Assembly (NCBI GenBank): GCA_027924585.1
Contig: BSBM01000059.1
Span: forward strand, 3,906,001-3,970,000
Length of the DNA: 64,000 nt
DNA from: Larix kaempferi
Taxonomy: Eukaryota; Streptophyta; Pinopsida; Pinales; Pinaceae
Direction of reading: 5' to 3'
Shown: positions 61,216 to 64,000 of the stretch, piece by piece
Position numbering within the stretch: the stretch's first letter is position 1
Layout: each line of letters starts with the position of its first letter
The notes under the pieces: model-generated
Seen by the model: only the letters and a program-made list of their open reading frames with translations
Databases searched by the model: none
What the model was told of the DNA's origin: nothing
Program-made: the position numbers and the translations under genes

Positions 61216-64000
61216 ATATTGACCATACCTGGAAGTGTTAAAAAAAATAAAGCAGACTAAATGGAAATCCTAGAATCATTTTCGAGAAACCATATGTCAA
61301 GGAACAATATAAGTTGCTACAATCTCTGCAATATATAAGCAACATGATAAGTTATATCTACAATAATATTTTATGCTAATCCATGTCGTTGGAGAAAAAA
61401 GTCAATGCAATCTTGAAAATTCTTCAACTAAGCAAACACATCACTTGCATTTCTATCAACACTCTTTGATTATGGACACCAATTCCAATATATATATTCT
61501 ATACAACACGCCTCCTAGAAATAAATAGTCAAACAATGGTTAAGAAAATTAACTATAAATAAGGAATTATTTCTATCATTTTCATCAATGCAAAACAACC
61601 TCATTCTCAGTAATATTGAGGTGGCCCAGCGACAACATTCTTAACAATATTGAAGTAGCTTATAGACATTGTAATCCCTACTTGAAACTATCCATTGCAT
61701 ATTTCAATCTTTTGACTATCCAATTAAGAATATCATTGACGGGATACTCGCATATGGATCAAAAGACAACATTCAAAAGTCATTGCAAGTGATGGAGCAT
61801 TATATTTGATATTATTCTTCCTCATGCAATCTTGGTGTAACAATAGCTCCAACATCCATAATCTTCAATAATCTAGCTGCATTGTGTTACAACATAAATT
61901 CAAGAAAGGTCGACTTTGAAGGATCCATCAAAATGGAATGAATCTAGGGTTCACGCCACTTTTATTTGAATGCTATAAGTCTCCAAAATTTCTAGTGCCC
62001 TAACACAGTCTTCCACAAAGGTAATATCAGTCCATAGTTTGCACTCCAGGTATAAGCAGTCCTTTAAAAATGAAGATTTAAGCCAAATGTGGAAGAGTGG
62101 GATCAACACATTTACCAGTCACCCTAGTATCATTGTAGTTTGGGGTTTCCACATGGCTCCAATGATCCTTCATATTCTTTCCATTGGGATTATGATACTT
62201 TGATAGATATGGAATTCTCCAAGGCTTTCACTCCACAAGGTGGCATTACCAGTCTTCACAATGGAGTCACCACGATATCAAGTTGTCCAACACTTAATGG
62301 TTCACCAGTCTCACACACTCCGACTCTTATAATTGTGACACATTTTCACCATGCAATCATTGTGATATAAAAATAAATCCAATTCCACTAGTTACCACTC
62401 ACCCAATGCACAACCAATGGAACCAATTTTTAGCTCTTCAAAAGAAGTGAGGCAGTCTGCATAGCTCTCAAAAAATGTAGAAGTAGAATGGTCTAGGGTT
62501 CTCACCATCTTCATTGTTTCAATTTGTTCCAACTTTCCAGTCATCACCGCAGCTTGGAGAGAGGTCTTCACTAGCTGAGGTTTCACCCACAACATCAAAC
62601 AATGTTAACTTCATAGGGAAATTCGCACCAATAGAGGGAATTTTCAGCAATATCAATAACTCTACACAGTTGCAGAAATATTTGTACTAGGTTTTTCACG
62701 GAGTAATAGATAAAAGGACACACATATTAGGGTTCTCCGTTGGGTTTTCTCCAGTTCACATTTGGAACACTCCACTTAGGTCCATTCACTAGTATTCAAC
62801 TCAGTTCATCAATGCACAACACAATGCTTCTCTTCAGGAGGACTGATACGTAACTCAATGGTATCACTTCTCACTATTATGGAAGGATCACGCACCAAAA
62901 ATCATCCAAAAAATCTCACTCCAGATGCAATAGCAACAGTACTCTCAATGCACAATTTCACTGGAAAGCATACATACCAGAATGGACACTATGCAGAACA
63001 TACTTTGACCAAGGACAAATATCCTAGAGACCTATGCAAATAGCTCAACAAATTGAAAAAGAAGAACAGGTGTTTGAAGGTTCAAATCTTGCAACAAAAG
63101 CATAAGGAGTAGTTGAACATGATTAAGACATGGAGGTACAAACATGACACTTTTTGCTGAGTTATTTATTTGATTAAGATTTCATTTCAAATAAAAAGTG
63201 CACAAAGATCATTTGGCGTTTGGGAGAAAAATGAAAAATACTGGACTGCCTGTATAATGTAGTTTATAGAATTCCCTACTCCGATAGTTTTCATGTATAA
63301 TGGAATTTCCCAATCGCCATCGAAACTCCAACTTTCGGTAACCACCAGAATTTATGTAGCTTGCAATTTGTAAAAGACCACAATGCCCAGATTGTTCATA
63401 AAAGACCACAATTTGATATTAATGAAGTAGTGAATACTCAACAGTGTAGAATAAGTCCTGTAGGTGACTGCTAATGTCTCCTTCAATCAACAGCTACTAA
63501 ATAAACCAATATATTGCATTCCTTGTTTCCCCAAGTTACCCTCAGCACCCAAAATAACCAAAGGAAACATTACTAGTGTATATGGTTATCATACCACTTA
63601 TAATGTTTTTTTCAATACAACAATTGAAAAAAGAAGACTCTATCCCATGAAATCAATACTTAAGGAAATCAATTTTATGGTATTGTGCACCAGAAAAAAT
63701 TTCGTTCATGGAATCATTTGCGTAAAGGAATGAAGGAAATTATAAAATCTGTAATTGACTATGCCAAGCTAACCCATCATCTTTATTTTCTTTCTCAGAT
63801 TCTTACAACTTAAGGAAATCAACATCTTAAACACTGTGATATGGTAATCGATACATGTGTTTACACAAGAATCATAAGATCAGGAAACTAACAAACAAGG
63901 GATATATGGTTAATCACCTGACACCCCAAATGATACCCAAGTTGTTTATACTGATAATATGGACAACTCTCATCCCTAGATGCAAATTTGAAACCAAGCT
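61216..64000. other. Intergenic, no recognised gene
   Basis: Open frames at 62140-62370 (plus) and 62392-62598 (minus; LVKTSLQAAVMTGKLEQIET) look mildly protein-like but match no family I can name. Nothing else is supported to the end of the window. Confidence 0.35.

Overview
This window looks like a piece of a large plant nuclear genome. It is AT-rich, most of its length is non-coding, and it holds intron-split exon fragments, degenerate transposons of several classes and many short tandem duplications. I recognise pieces of plant gene families: a PDR-type ABCG transporter, the UTP13 nucleolar protein, an isoflavone-reductase-like reductase (PCBER), DNA ligase I and a SWIB protein. The sparse exons and worn repeats suggest a repeat-rich genome such as a gymnosperm, but nothing here proves the taxon. 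There is no sign of operons, ribosome-binding sites or bacterial or phage genes.

Layout. 1-1107: broken hAT transposase. 2171-3480: worn LINE. 5362-7972: composite repeat (units A and B). 9532-12245, minus: 3' half of a dead PDR/ABCG gene. 12454-12951, minus: two UTP13 exons with intact splice sites. 13895-14563: second, shorter copy of the composite repeat. 17157-17850: long polypurine block. 20648-20851, minus: PCBER-like exon with a stop. 22143-24420, minus: unidentified exon-like pieces. 24572-26489: second long copy of unit B. 26633-28844: a structurally complete non-autonomous copia-type element (two LTRs, target-site duplication, primer site, polypurine tract, gag only). 28881-41000: no recognisable gene, many doublet repeats. 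41032-41400: putative transposase scrap. 42814-43034: probable end of a gypsy-type LTR. 47591-48000, minus: LINE piece. 49703-50585: 35-bp C/G-run minisatellite. 50640-50711, minus: tRNA-like gene. 51132-51671: RNase H scrap. 53066-53818, minus: copia gag remnant with two zinc knuckles. 57179-57597, minus: two DNA ligase I exons including the catalytic lysine. 58948-59067: SWIB domain tail. 60723-61215: tandem repeats.

The recognised pieces do not form a pathway. Each is an isolated fragment. The UTP13 and ligase exons have clean reading frames and splice sites, so they could be fragments or parts of genes with very long introns. The PDR, PCBER, hAT and gag copies carry stops or frameshifts and are dead as they stand.

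I did not find a convincing new biological system. The strongest structural observations are the compact gag-only LTR element with all its ends intact, the 35-bp minisatellite beside a tRNA-like gene, the three-copy composite repeat that may carry captured exons, and the large number of two-copy local duplications (about twenty) spread through the window.
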